From Gnetum montanum (Eukaryota; Streptophyta; Gnetopsida; Gnetales; Gnetaceae): a stretch of 64,000 nucleotides of DNA. This document shows, piece by piece, positions 46,234-57,836 of the stretch; position 1 is the first letter of the stretch, and every line of letters begins with the position of its first letter. The translations under genes were made by a program, and so were the position numbers. Under the pieces are notes generated by a model. That model had not been told where the DNA came from. It worked only from the letters and a program-made list of their open reading frames with translations, and did not search any database. The stretch lies in assembly GCA_015680685.1 (NCBI GenBank), contig MNCI01010439.1, forward strand, positions 525,900-589,899, in the 5' to 3' direction.

Positions 46234-47162
46234 AATGAGTCATAGCTAGATAGGCTACATTGACACAACCCCATTGACGTATCCCCGTCGATGCATGGTT
46301 AGATGTGTTGACACAGATGCATTGACACTAATGTAGGTAGGGCTTATATAAATGTGCTTACCACTCCCATTTATGATAACTTAGAATTCATAGCATAGTG
46401 AAGTTCTCATAGTCTCTTTTCTCCAGAGTTAGAATATTTTCCTATCAGTGCCCACAGTATAAATTTAAGTGATTGTATGGTGTTCCTTTGAGTGCTTGCA
46501 GTGTGAATTTAAGAGATTGTATGATGCTTTATTCAAATGTTGATGTACCTAAACACATTAGCATGAACAACAATAAAGTCAAGATTTCCTATGTTCATTA
46601 CAACACTTAGATTAGTTTACCTTTTTAATTCAACACTTTACTTTAAATGCAATTTATATTCATGGCTTCAAATAATTAATACAATTAATCATAAATATGT
46701 AAGTACGACCACTTTGAGCATAACATATTACACTTGGTAATCTCAGTAGTGGACATTTGGCATGCTTAGTAATAGCCACTTGGTAACCCAACAATGTTAA
46801 TATGAGTTTGGGATGTGTATGGTAAGTGGGAATGGTTACTTTATGTTAGGATAGTTAGTTACTAGATTAGCTAAGTAGTTAGATAACTAATTGTTAAATC
46901 TTCATTTACTCATCTAGACATTAGAATAAGAAAATATATAAAAGTACTTATAAAAATATACATCATGCACCTTAATTGACATTTAACCATATGTACTGAT
47001 AACACAAGTATGAGTTAGGAAGACATCGATCATATAACTGCACGTTTCACTGTTTAGTACTATAGGCAAACTTAGGAGACTAACTCTATGAAATTCAACC
47101 AGATTACTAGTGAGCGCTTGTGATTCATATTGTTGGTTGTAAGGAATACTTGTTGCTCATCA
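46234..47162 (+). mobile_element. 5' LTR of element E
   Basis: About 929 bp. The end CTCATCA is clear; the start is a decayed AATGAGTCATAG. A TATATAAA box lies at 46345-46352. In place of GATATC units, U3 has repeats of ATTGACAC/GTTGACAC. Mid-LTR landmarks such as AGTACGACCACTTTGAGCAT and CACTTGGTAA match the solo LTR and C. Confidence 0.75.
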
Positions 47163-47163
47163 T

Positions 47164-47181
47164 TAATGCTATTGCCAAGAA
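47164..47181 (+). other. degenerate primer binding site of E
   Basis: TAATGCTATTGCCAAGAA stands at the position where C has the exact tRNA-Asp complement; 11 of 18 bases agree. Confidence 0.55.
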
Positions 47182-47389
47182 CATAGTTTAGCTAAGTACA
47201 CTAATTAGACATAAATTGTGGATTTATATAAAGATGTTGTAAAGATCAAAAAACAATGATCCACTTTTATCCAAAATGGAAAATAATTAAAGAATTAAAA
47301 TATTAAAGGCATACTAATTATATACATAACTAACATATCTTCTTCTCATAGGAATGACTCTCCACTAAACACAAAAGAATTCAATCAAT

Positions 47390-50108
47390 GATAGGAGGCA
47401 CCAAAGAAGCCCCAACAACTTATAATTGTCTATGCTCATTTGGATTCTTATAATATGGATTTCACTTTCATCCTTCATCAAGATGAATAGCTACACTAGA
47501 GGAACATGAAAGACAATATTATGATGCCTTTCGATAGATCTATTCCCATCATGTTGATGTCCAATCTCATCAGATTAGGCATTGCGGTACTTAATCTTGA
47601 ATATGAGGTCCTAGATTACACATATAGGGAATATCAACCTACATATGTCTAGCTTAAGAAAGATTGACATATGGAAGCATGCTATGAGGTCTCTAAGGGC
47701 AGAGTGATCCCAAAATTGTCATTTTTACAAATGTGAAGGGAGGGTTTAGATTTTTTTTCAAGGCTCTCCCAATATACAGACTCACCTTCTTTAAATGAGG
47801 ATGATGTTTTTCAGCAACATTTGCAGTCCACACTAGACTAACTAAGAAGAAGGAACAAGAGCTCGACAGACATTAAGAGTGATGTTTCATAGCCATTCCT
47901 CTAAGGACAAGAACAAAGAAAGAGACAAAGAAAGAAAACAGGAAAGGGACCATAGAAGAAGGACTAGCAGGCATTATTTTCCTAGTCCTCCTTCTTCTTC
48001 ACCCTTATCATCCTCTTTGTCATCAAGCTCTAATAAGAGGAACCATTACTAAGATAAAAGGAGAAGTAGTTAGGAATAGGATGGAGATGAATGGCAGGAT
48101 GGTGGTGAATGAAGATCCCACCAAGATGATTAAGATCAGAGGCATAGAAAACCACAGGGGGAAGAAGAATACCACCAAAAATGAAGGCATAACAGGACTC
48201 ATCATAGGCATCATGGCCATGAAAGGGATCATTGTGAACAAAATGATTATGATGAACCTCTGCTAGCTACTAGGACCATGATCAATATTTCAGAGGTGGT
48301 GAGAACTACCATAAGGCATTAAAGAGATAGCATGATTAAGAGGTAGGATATGAATAATATTCCTAGGTTCAAAAAAAGATATAATGTAGATCCACAAAAT
48401 CATCTATAAGATTTTCATGATGCACGTGCCTTGTAGAACATAGAAATTAAATGGTAGAAACTTAAATTGTTTTCAGGGATACTCATCAAAGAAGCAAAAA
48501 GTTGGCGCCAGTCCTTAGAACTGGAATTTATTCACTGATGGAGTACCATGTTGGAACTGTTCAATGACAAATACTAGATGTACTTCAGAGTGTCTAACTT
48601 ATGGAGATAGATCCAAGGATAGAAACATGAAAGTCATGAGTCCTTATATGTGACCTTGGATAGGTACTACTCTCTATTGCATTGGTTCTTGGGGCATTAA
48701 TACTCTCAAAGGGAACAACTCCACCATATCATAGATGGACTCTGGAATAAGATAAGGAAAGCCCTTAGGGTCTATGCCCAAGGAAGACTCTATAAAATAT
48801 GGGTCCATAAGATTGAAAGGTTGATTGAACAGGTAGCCATAGAAGAAGGGGAGTTGAAAAAATGTGAGAGTATAAAGGAGTATAATAGGGACTCATCCAT
48901 TTGCAAAATGGAGGTACATTTATATGATTTAGAGGGGGAAGTACCTCTTAATGAAGTCGTGTAGAGAAAGACCTTGTTGATACAAAAGTCTGCTATTGAA
49001 ATATTAGCTAAGGTTGATAAAATGAAAAGTTATAAATAGCTCTGAAGATTACAGAAGGAAGAGCGGAGCAAGAGAGTAGTCAACAAGATTGAAGGAAAAA
49101 GAATGATGCAGAAAAGGGTTACAGTTAGAGAAAAGGTAAAGCTACAATGGTTGAAGAGGTGGTAGATTCTGAAATAGATGATGAAGGATGTGGCATATAT
49201 CACTATGAACATCTAAAGGGATGTTGCCCTATTGTGTCACATAAGCAAGAATCTGGGATGTATGCTTTAAATCCAAAACAAGTAAAACAACAAGCACCTA
49301 GATGATTATCTTATCCATAAGGTAACTATAGGTAGCAGTTCTCCCAACCAACATAGTATCTAAGTGGAGTACCTTCTCAACCTCAAGAATAATATCAGTA
49401 GTGGCAAAATCCACAATCATGGGGGATGCCATTATTGCGATAGCAGTAGCCTTACATGCAGCTAGACCCTTATGGATATTATGTCCAACATCCTGTATTC
49501 CTTCATGACTCATCTAGTCACGTCTCCTTTTCTCATCACTATTATCCTTCGGAATATTATAGAGCACCTTCTCCAAGAGGGGAGTCTTCTTTTTCTTTTC
49601 CTCTTCTGTATTCCTCAATAGTCTCGACATCATCAATTACTACACCTTTGCTACCTACTCAACCTATACAGGGGGAATTCCACCATAACCATATGAGCAA
49701 AATGTCATGAGGTTAGTAAACTTACAACCAAATATTCATCCGAGTGGTTCTTAATAGAAACCTCACAAGAGACCCTTCTTCAAAAAAAAACAGTCCTACA
49801 AAACCCTCATAGACACCTATGGCTATTAACCTTGCCTTATCTACCTTTGAAATAACTTTCAAGTTAGCTTCAAATCAAAAGTCATCTAATGTCTACATTG
49901 TCATGTTAACCCATGTAGTCACTGATTGGATAAAGGCTAACCACCTTCCCAGGAAGCGATATGATCCTAGAAGTCTCCTTATCTATTTATAGATTGTAGG
50001 GAATGATCCATCTAAGGCTCTGTTGGATTCAAGTTCTGGGATAAACTTAATTTTCCAAGAAATATACAAGACTTGGAACCTACCTTCTCTAAAAAAGAGC
50101 AATATCAA
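47390..50108 (+). pseudogene. gag and start of protease of element E, heavily decayed
   Basis: DFTFILHQDE at about 47460-47490 matches B. The capsid-like part at 48350-48800 can be followed through many stops: MNNIPRF, STMLELFNDKY, LDRYYSLLHWFLGH, IIDGLWNKIRKALRVYAQGR. A Cys/His region (CHIYHYEHLKGCCPIV in outline, about 49190-49240) and a Gln/Tyr/Pro-rich linker (49300-49700) follow. The protease start reads KALLDSSSGINLIFQEIYK, with DSG changed to DSS. Confidence 0.75.
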
Positions 50109-50110
50109 AT

Positions 50111-51409
50111 GTAGCAACAAAAAAGTTTGATGCTAGAGAGCCAAAGATTCCCATCAGAATATTTTGACTCACAAGTCCACAGGCCTTGAGAAGGATTTGC
50201 AAGTGCCTCGAATGGTTCAGTAGATTGCTTGAGGACTTGAACATCTATATCGGGTGATACAAATAATGTGAATAAATTGTCTCAATTTTTTTTAAAAAAA
50301 ATCAACGTGGAAGACCAAAATAAGAAAATGAAAAAACAAAGGCAGAACTGTAAATTTGATATTAATATTGTGAAATGAAAATGTTACAAGCAGAGGTTCA
50401 TGAGATATAGATTATGTGTTTTAGAAAACCCAAAAGATGCAATAACATCCTTAAGCTTTGATAGAATTGTAGGGTGTATCCTGTAATGTATTTGCACAGA
50501 TGTGCTCCTTGACTTCGCTCGTTTGCTTCAATGGTCTATGCTATGGAAGAGTGATGGAGGTCATCATGGACTCTTGGGCATCTACACTACTTCAAAAGTC
50601 TCAGGCTGGATGTAGATGCAAAATGCCAAAAGTCCTTACGATGAAGTAGATTGTTGTTTAAATAGGCCTTAGATCCCTATCTTATTGCCAATTAATTTTG
50701 TCATGATTACTAACAAATTTTTGACACCTTCTATCATACATGGAACATCTGCATGTAGTGTTTAAATAATTTTATCTAATTCTTTGCTCTTTCATGCTAC
50801 CTTTATACTTTGCTCAGTGTAATAATTTCCATGCCCAACGTCAAAGTTTAAAACCCAACTTTTGTACACTACCTTTGTATGCTATTTAGCATCAACATCA
50901 ACATTGGTAACATGAGGCCATAACTCTAGCATCAACATTAGCATCGATAACATGAGGCTATAACACTAGATTTTTTGGGGAAATAAGGCAATTGTATCTA
51001 CCTTCAATTTTCCACCAAATTACAAACAATTTTCCACCAAATTACAAACAATTTTGACTATGGGTTAAAATATGAATTTCTTTGGGATGTTTCATTGGCC
51101 CCTCTTTGTTGATGTTTTGAGGATTGACCTGAGAGACATCAACAAAGAATGTGAAACACCACTATAGGTTTATCACCAATACTATTCTCTTTACACTTGA
51201 TTTGGTGGCTATCGAATCCTACCAAAGAGTGCTTATGATGGTGAAATAAGGTCATGATGAAATGAGAGTTTTGGATGAGATTGATGGCTATAGTAATTAA
51301 TGGGAAATGGTCGTTTTGGCTAACAAGGAATTCCAAATGTTGACATCATGGCAACGGTATGACTGCAACATGTGAATTTGCTGAAGATCTTCATGCTTTG
51401 TGTTTGAAC
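50111..51409. other. AT-rich unclassified sequence with small repeats
   Basis: No gene is supported. Small structures: near-duplicate phrases with AACATGAGGC.ATAAC around 50890-50965; a 23-bp tandem duplication of CAATTTTCCACCAAATTACA plus AAC-type sequence at about 51005-51052; and a 13-bp perfect hairpin at 51103-51148 (see separate entry). Confidence 0.45.
51103..51148. repeat. 13-bp inverted repeat (hairpin)
   Basis: TCTTTGTTGATGT (51103-51115) is exactly inverted as ACATCAACAAAGA (51136-51148) across a 20-base loop. Confidence 0.85.
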
Positions 51410-51760
51410 TGTTGGTTACTTGATGATGTTTTGGAGGACCAACACTCCATCCTTGGGCTTCTTTGTTCATTAGGCTCCTCCTTTTTTTTGGTTTAGAGCC
51501 ATTTGTTTTACATTAGGCTTCATTGGTCTGTTGGCTTTCTTGGCATTTTCTTCCCTTTTTTCTTTTCTGGGAGTGAAACCTTCATTTCCAAGGCTGAGTT
51601 TCACTTTCTCACTAAACTAAATGTGTTACATCCAATGTACTTGATTGATGGAATATGCCGGATTTTGCTTTTTCTCTTGTTAAATGCGGTGCACTACATT
51701 CAATGAACTTAATCTATAGAGCATGTAGGAAAAGATGTTACATGGCCACGATGCATGAAT
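51410..51760. repeat. dispersed repeat, copy 2
   Basis: Partner of 16033-16330, same orientation: TGATGATGTTTTGGAGGACC, GGGCTTCTTTG, TTGGCTTTCTTGGCATTTTC, CTTTTCTGGGAGTGAAACC, GAGCATGTAGGAAAAGATG. Confidence 0.6.
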
Positions 51761-52143
51761 GTTGAGCATTGGTTTTCATTGTTATTAGGATAAGGAAGGT
51801 TGTGCTTTAGCTAAGGGACATGATTTAGGATGGGTAATGAAAGTGATGTGAGGTAAGTATTCTTGGCATAGTTGGACAACTTAATCGAATCTTATGCATC
51901 AAGATCACATGGTAACTTACTGTTGCAATGAGTTGCACCTTCATGATGACTTCAAGCTTCATCTTGCAAGTACAACTTTGAGAGGAAAAAAAAACAAGCC
52001 AAATAATACATGTTATTACAAGAGATTGCATAAGGCCACATGAGATAGTAAGCAGAATACATGCAATGACAGGTTATAATTGATACAACATGAGAAATCT
52101 TTATTTTGTTTCACAGATTTTACAAAGTTTTTAGTTCCTTGAG
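51761..52143. other. unclassified AT-rich sequence
   Basis: Nothing recognised. Composition changes sharply to GC-rich at about 52144. Confidence 0.4.
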
Positions 52144-53050
52144 ATGTCAAAAGAAAGGACAAGAGGTCACACAGGTTCACTTGTAGGCCACAAGAATTCC
52201 AAGTCGGCTCGGGCCTACGCCAAGGCTTCATGCCACTTGGCCTCCCACTCCCGTCATTCAACCTCACGCGCCTCATCTGCGACCCTCTGCGTGGCCTGCC
52301 GTAGCTCTTCGTGCCAGTTCCTATGGCCTAAGGTTTTTGGAAGGGGAGGGAAATTGGTCTATCGAGGCGAGTGGGGGGGCACCGCTCTCGTTGGGTCCAC
52401 CAACCTTGCATAAAGGTTGTAGCCTATAGGGACTAGCAGTTCCCTTGGTTGGGCGAGATCATAGGGCCTGGGGGGGGGGGCAGCAACAAGGGGGCTATTG
52501 GGGGGGGGGGGGGGGGAGGCAAATGACGACGGGTGTTGCCCCCCCTCTATCCCCCTCCACAAGGCAAGGATTAACCTAGAATGATGGCCGCGTTGCTTGA
52601 GCAAGAGGGCCTCTAGGAAAAAGCGGGGGAGGTTGACCTGGCGACCTAATTTCAGACAACGCAGAAATGCAAAATGTAGGCCCTGGAGCTTGGAACCGTT
52701 GCCAGACTGGACAAAAAATCTGTCCACCAAATCTACTGCCTAGGCCTAGAGACGGGGCAGAGAAGATCGAGGCACCTGTCGGCTCCTTGTAAGTGGCACA
52801 GGCCCGTTGAAAAATAGTTTTGCGTCTTGCAGACTGTGGATAGAGGGCAGGATGACCTCACCGGTGATCTGGACCCCCAAACAGCTGGCAATTGAGGATT
52901 CGATGACAAGAATCTCGCACCCTCGGAAAAAGGTCCTATCATCGACCCAGTTGGAAAAGAAAGCATCGTCTACTAAATTTGGGTCCCCAACCAGCCGCAT
53001 TGTGCCATCATCTGCTAGAGTTCCTCGTCATCCTGAAACACGGTGCAATC
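52144..53050 (-). pseudogene. accessory-ORF-like remnant in GC-rich DNA
   Basis: Open part 52746-53000: DDAFFSNWVDDRTFFRGCEI, ASCLGVQITGEVILPSIHSL, DAKLFFNGPVPLTRSRQVPR. After a shift, 52359-52730: VDRFFVQSGNGSKLQGLHFA, LGRQVNLPRFFLEALLLKQR, then a Pro/Ser-rich tract, and at about 52200-52320 a charged helical segment (RNWHEELRQATQRVADEARE). The layout of a domain with G..VNLP.F, a Pro-rich linker and a coiled coil recalls the plant transposon domain proteins carried by gypsy elements, but identity is uncertain. Alternatively it could be an unusual C-terminal extension of the adjoining LINE. Confidence 0.35.
52450..52520. repeat. long G homopolymer runs
   Basis: Runs of 10 and about 18 G lie within 60 bp (52471-52480 and 52501-52517), in the Pro-rich part of the remnant above. 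They may form G-quadruplexes and are also likely sites of length error in sequencing. Confidence 0.9.
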
Positions 53051-53143
53051 TAGCTCAAATGTTGGCATGATTCCCATCGCCACCTTGATTTATTTCCATG
53101 CACAGAGAGCTTGGAGAACCAACCGCAGGGGGGTGAGCCATTC

Positions 53144-55654
53144 CTACAGAAAAATAGTGCGATTTCTTGCTTTCCATGCTACCCATAAAAGTAGCGTGGC
53201 CCAAGAATCGTCGGTGAGGTGCATTGGGGGATCACCGTCGTCGTGCGCCACGTGGCACACATGCATGCACAATCGTAAATGAAGTGCTGGACTATCTTGG
53301 GCGCGACGCCGCATCTGGGACAGGTGTCGCTTTGCATGATCCTGCGCCAACACAGGAGATCTCGCATGGGTAGCGCGTCCATCCGTACCTGCTAGAAAAA
53401 GATCTTTATTTTCTTTGGTAGTTGCCCCTTCCAGATCTGTTGCTAGCCATTGATTTGGGGGTACTTGGCATGCAGCAGGTTGTGTGGCTTGAGGCCTAAC
53501 CACCCTTGGGCCTACATCGCATGCACGTGCCGACATAGCGCTTGCCAAGGCCTAGAATCTCACACCCCCATCCCCAACATTGATACTTCGCATTCATGAT
53601 GCAGATCCACTGGATCAGTTCTCCATGCGAGCACGTAAATTGAAGCACCAGCTGTTGCTGTCCCAACATTAGTTCATCTTCGAAGGACGTGATGCCCAAT
53701 CCCCCCGCATTACAAGGGCGCGCTACTCGCTCCCAATTGACTAGGTGGATTTTGCCCCCCCCCCTTGGCCCCCTTCCAAATGAATCTATGGACCAGCATG
53801 TTAATTTTATGATGATGGCGTTAGGGGGGGTGGCAACGGCCACCACGAATTAGGCAATCGCCATGAGGATCCCCATTGCCACAAGCAGCTATCCTTTGCG
53901 GCTTAGGAAACGATTTGCCCAATGGCCCATTCTTCTCTCAGCTTTCTCCAACAGTGGCCCCCATGACATGTTCCGGCCCCACCGGTAGAGTGGAATGCTC
54001 AGGTAAGTGTCTTTGCCCATCCTGGGCAGGATATTCAGGATTTGCACCACTCAGCTTTTAATCTACTCATCAACATTAATGAAATGAGTTGAAGATTTGG
54101 TCCAATTAATCTCCAGCCCCAACTCAGCTGCCAGATAGGATAGAGCAATGTTGATGCATCGTGCCTGTGGGACTGCTACCCGATTGAGCAGCATCGTATC
54201 ATCTGCATAGTGTTTAGCTCGACATGCCACCCTAGCAATGTCCAAACCATCCACCCCGGATGTGCTGCAATAATTTTGCATTAAGTCCATGGCAATGATG
54301 AAAAGAAGGGGTGAGAGTGGGTCCCCCTATCGTAGCCCCCTTCTTGGAGAGGAGAAACCCCACAATCGCCCCCCCACGTCGAAAGAGAAACCGACCGAAG
54401 ACTGCATGTGAATGCACAGCTGGATGAACTGTTGATCAAAACCTTTCAGTTGCATAATGGACTTCAGGGCCTCCCAGCTAAGTGTGTCGTATGCTTTGGT
54501 AATGTCAAGCTTGAGGCAAAGCCTAGGGAAACCCGAACTTCGAAGCGAGTGAAGCACCTCCTACATGAGGAGAACTTGGTCTTGAATGGTCCGGCCCTGC
54601 ACGAAACCTGCTTGGTTGATCCCCACAAGCTTGGGCATAAGTGGCACAAGCCTATGCACCGGCAGCTTGGAGAAAAGTCGAATGAGTACGTTGCATACAC
54701 CGATAGGGCGGAAGTGTTCAGGGCGGTGTGCGTCTGATTGTTTCGGGATGCACATAATGCGGGAGCAGTTGAGTTCCCTTCGGACTTGCCTCTTGGCTAG
54801 CATGAGATTGAATGCATCTAGGATATTGGGTCCCACAATATCCATGAACGTCTTGAAGGACTTAAGGCTCTAGCCGTCAAGACTAGGCACCTTTCCTCCT
54901 GGCATGCTATTGATAGTGGCAGTGAGTTCCTGCCATGAGAAAGGGGCCAGTAGCCACATGTTGTTCCTTTCGTTCAACACTCGTGCCACGTGGACTGAGA
55001 TGGGCCTGGTGGGACGTTTGGCCTAGATCCTCCCCCAGTACTGCGTCAGCTCGTTTGCGATTTTCTAGCGGATCATCAACAGTCTCCCCATCTTGGTTGC
55101 GAAGACAACGTGGTTAGCCCCCCCCATGTGTCTTAGCCATGGCAAAGAAAAATCTTGTTTTCCTGTCCCCTTCCCGGATCCATTTGACCTGGGAGCGCTG
55201 GTGCCAATATGTCTCCTCCTCCAAGTCAAGGGATTGAAGCTGACATAACGCATGTTGTTCCTCCTCGTGTAAGTCCTCCCCAACTTCTTGCTGGGTCTGG
55301 ATTTGACCAAGTTGATCCCAGAGAGTCCTCTAACTCATCCTAAAGGAGAACTTATCTTCCACTGGGAGTGCCCGGATGGCCCACTTTAGATGAAGCAAGG
55401 CCTCCTAAAGGAAATTCCAGGGGTCACCTTGGCCAGGCCGGTAATCTGCCCAAATGTCCTCCACCAATGGCCTCAACCACAACTTAGCTAACCAAGTGGC
55501 TTTGAAGCGGAAGGACCGTGGGGCTTGGGGCCCGAATGAACAAACCAGCAAGCGGTGGTCCAAAGCGACTCGTTCCTACCCCGAAACATGGATGATGGAA
55601 TGGAGGAGGAGGTCGGAGCTGATGCAGACCTGATCAATTCGGGAGAGGACACGG
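53144..55654 (-). pseudogene. LINE ORF2 (endonuclease end, RT, zf-RVT), broken
   Basis: ORF2 encodes the endonuclease and RT that carry out target-primed insertion. SRIDQVCISSDLLLHSIIH (55590-55650) is the endonuclease end. WIREGDRKTRFFFAMAKTHG is seen at about 55125-55195. RT parts: HFRPIGVCNVLIRLFSKLPV and GINQAGFVQGRTIQDQVLL (54561-54845), LCLKLDITKAYDTLSWEAL (about 54500), and the active site HYADDTMLLNR (about 54180-54212). Then a linker (EDELMLGQQQLVLQF, about 53640-53700) and the zinc-binding CWRRIMQSDTCPRCG...HFIYDC (53268-53352). RT parts lie in different frames, so the protein is not made whole. The endonuclease active site falls in the gap. Confidence 0.82.
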
Positions 55655-56440
55655 NNNNNNNNNNNNNNNNNNNNNNNNNNNNNNNNNNNNNNNNNNNNNN
55701 NNNNNNNNNNNNNNNNNNNNNNNNNNNNNNNNNNNNNNNNNNNNNNNNNNNNNNNNNNNNNNNNNNNNNNNNNNNNNNNNNNNNNNNNNNNNNNNNNNNN
55801 NNNNNNNNNNNNNNNNNNNNNNNNNNNNNNNNNNNNNNNNNNNNNNNNNNNNNNNNNNNNNNNNNNNNNNNNNNNNNNNNNNNNNNNNNNNNNNNNNNNN
55901 NNNNNNNNNNNNNNNNNNNNNNNNNNNNNNNNNNNNNNNNNNNNNNNNNNNNNNNNNNNNNNNNNNNNNNNNNNNNNNNNNNNNNNNNNNNNNNNNNNNN
56001 NNNNNNNNNNNNNNNNNNNNNNNNNNNNNNNNNNNNNNNNNNNNNNNNNNNNNNNNNNNNNNNNNNNNNNNNNNNNNNNNNNNNNNNNNNNNNNNNNNNN
56101 NNNNNNNNNNNNNNNNNNNNNNNNNNNNNNNNNNNNNNNNNNNNNNNNNNNNNNNNNNNNNNNNNNNNNNNNNNNNNNNNNNNNNNNNNNNNNNNNNNNN
56201 NNNNNNNNNNNNNNNNNNNNNNNNNNNNNNNNNNNNNNNNNNNNNNNNNNNNNNNNNNNNNNNNNNNNNNNNNNNNNNNNNNNNNNNNNNNNNNNNNNNN
56301 NNNNNNNNNNNNNNNNNNNNNNNNNNNNNNNNNNNNNNNNNNNNNNNNNNNNNNNNNNNNNNNNNNNNNNNNNNNNNNNNNNNNNNNNNNNNNNNNNNNN
56401 NNNNNNNNNNNNNNNNNNNNNNNNNNNNNNNNNNNNNNNN
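55655..56440. other. assembly gap (786 N)
   Basis: Unsequenced bases between LINE ORF1 and ORF2. Flanking sequence is G-rich (runs of 5-9 G at 56446-56540), a likely cause of the gap. Confidence 0.99.
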
Positions 56441-57490
56441 GGTTGGCGGGGGGTGGGAGTTTCGAGGGGGTGGTTATCGTTCGGGGGGATTGTGTGGGGG
56501 GGGGAGTGGGGGGCAGGGGATGGAGTCTTCTTGGGGGTGCTTTGTGGGGGTAGCCTATCGGAGGATGGGTGCAGCTGGCCTTTGCGACCCATTGTGACCC
56601 AGGCGCCCCCCTCGAACATCTGCCTGGCTTGATCTCTTGGCCTCATCGGCCGTGCTTTCTGGACCCGACAGTCTGCCTCCTGGTGTTCGGGTTTCTCGCA
56701 ACACGCGCAGCTGGCTGTTTTGCCCTCCTGGGCCGTTGCTTTGCGTTTGGGGCCTGGTGCAGCTTCCATGTTTTCGAACTCAATCTGAAGTTTTTCCTCC
56801 CCACTAGGGAGTTCCAACACGACCTCCTGGATGAGGTCCTTCTCCGTCAGCCAGCGCCCTATGCAGAAACGGGCGAACCCCATTCGCTCCATCGACTGCG
56901 TGACACGGTCGAAAGCAATGAACTCACCGAAGAAGCTTGCGATTTTCTACAGGAAATCCAGCTTCCAGAGTTCCCATGGAATCTCGGAAACCCGCATCCA
57001 AATCGGGCCCGGGTAAATAGGTTGGCCTCGCGATGGGCCCCGAGACGCCAAGGGGCAAGGCCAGACCCCGTGGCCCGTAAAACCATGGGCCTCCCAATAG
57101 CATTGAGTCCCTGGTTTCTCGAGAGGGAAAAACAAATAGGAGTAGGTCCTTAGATAAACTGTGAACCTTCACTCCTCCCACTTTCCACTAATCCTGTGCC
57201 CACCACTGGATTAAATCCAGCCACGGGCAGGCGCCCTAGGACACAAAGCGGACAATAACGCTCCGCTGCATGGTTCGGACCCCCTTGAGTGGGGGCTGGG
57301 TGACCCGGAGGCGTAGGGTATTGTTGACCGTGGATGTTGCCACTAGGCACCGACCCCCACCATCTCCACGGGTCAAACCATCTTCCTCGTTATTCCTTTG
57401 CTGCCCGCCGACAGTTGCTGGTGGTACGTTGGTTCCGCCTGCGGTTGCTTTTGCGGCTGCTCCTGCTCCATCGCACTTGGTCACAGGCAT
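56441..57490 (-). pseudogene. LINE ORF1 (DUF4283 domain and zinc knuckle), broken
   Basis: ORF1 of plant L1 elements is an RNA-binding protein. A start MPVTKCDGAGAAAKATAGG at about 57489 is open to 57236. The DUF4283 domain follows: LLLFVFPSRETRDSMLLGGP then WFYGPRGLALPL (57080-57160), then in another frame IWMRVSEIPWELWKLDFL and GEFIAFDRVTQSMERMGFA (about 56880-57020). The part open to the gap (from 56892) has a knuckle CACCEKPEHQEADC fitting CX2CX4HX4C and a Pro-rich tail. At least two frameshifts are present. Confidence 0.75.
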
Positions 57491-57836
57491 ACTTTTGAAA
57501 AAATCCACTGTATCAATGCATCTCATCAAGCTAGCAAGATTGCCCACAACACCATCTGTTACCGGACTCAATGAAATTACAGAAATCGCTGAACCCACTG
57601 CCCAGAAGCAGATACAGCGCATGAAGCAAAGAAGACATAGAAAAGGCAATAGAAGTATGACAGATTTAGAAATTTACAAGATCAAAGGTTTTAAAGATCT
57701 CGGTTTTGATTTTAAACAAGAACAATTTAGCCCTCATTTGCTCCAAGTCGTTCCAGTGTTGAAAAGAATAGGCAACACAATAACAGACCAATATTCTCCT
57801 GTTACAAGGTCATACTTATCTGAGAACTGGCAGTGA
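57484..57836 (+). pseudogene. DUF1685 gene fragment
   Basis: Reads LARLPTTPSVTGLNEI, then SMTDLEIYKIKGFKDLGFDF and LLQVVPVLKRIGN, ending SPVTRSYLSENW. The TDLE...KGF.DLGF core and the final R.YLSE.W are the signature of the plant DUF1685 family (PF07939), proteins of unknown function. It begins at the LINE border and runs directly into a phosphorylase fragment. No intron is visible, and only part of the family's usual length is present. Confidence 0.72.

Larger units (their letters stand above)
46234..50110 (+). mobile_element. Ty3/gypsy element E, 5' LTR plus decayed gag
   Basis: 5' LTR (46234-47162), degenerate primer site, gag, and the first part of protease, then an abrupt end at about 50110 after ..IYKTWNLPSLKKSNIK. 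No RT or 3' LTR follows. It is the most decayed member of the family here, with stops every few codons. Confidence 0.72.
53051..57490 (-). mobile_element. L1-type LINE, degenerate, with assembly gap
   Basis: Non-LTR retrotransposon read on the minus strand: ORF1 with a DUF4283-type domain and CCHC knuckle (56441-57490), an N gap, end of the endonuclease (55576-55654), RT (53850-54900), and zf-RVT (53268-53352). Frames are broken in many places. GC content is far above the neighbourhood, and the border at about 57484 is sharp. No poly(A) tail or target duplication could be assigned. Confidence 0.82.

Noticed and set aside
53144-53548. 134-codon frame read as a separate gene
   Set aside because: It overlaps the LINE zf-RVT region in the wrong frame; the Cys/His pattern is in the neighbouring frame.
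55555-56892. Open frames of 332 and 438 codons across the region
   Set aside because: Most of their length is the run of N from 55655 to 56440; only the LINE-like ends are real sequence.
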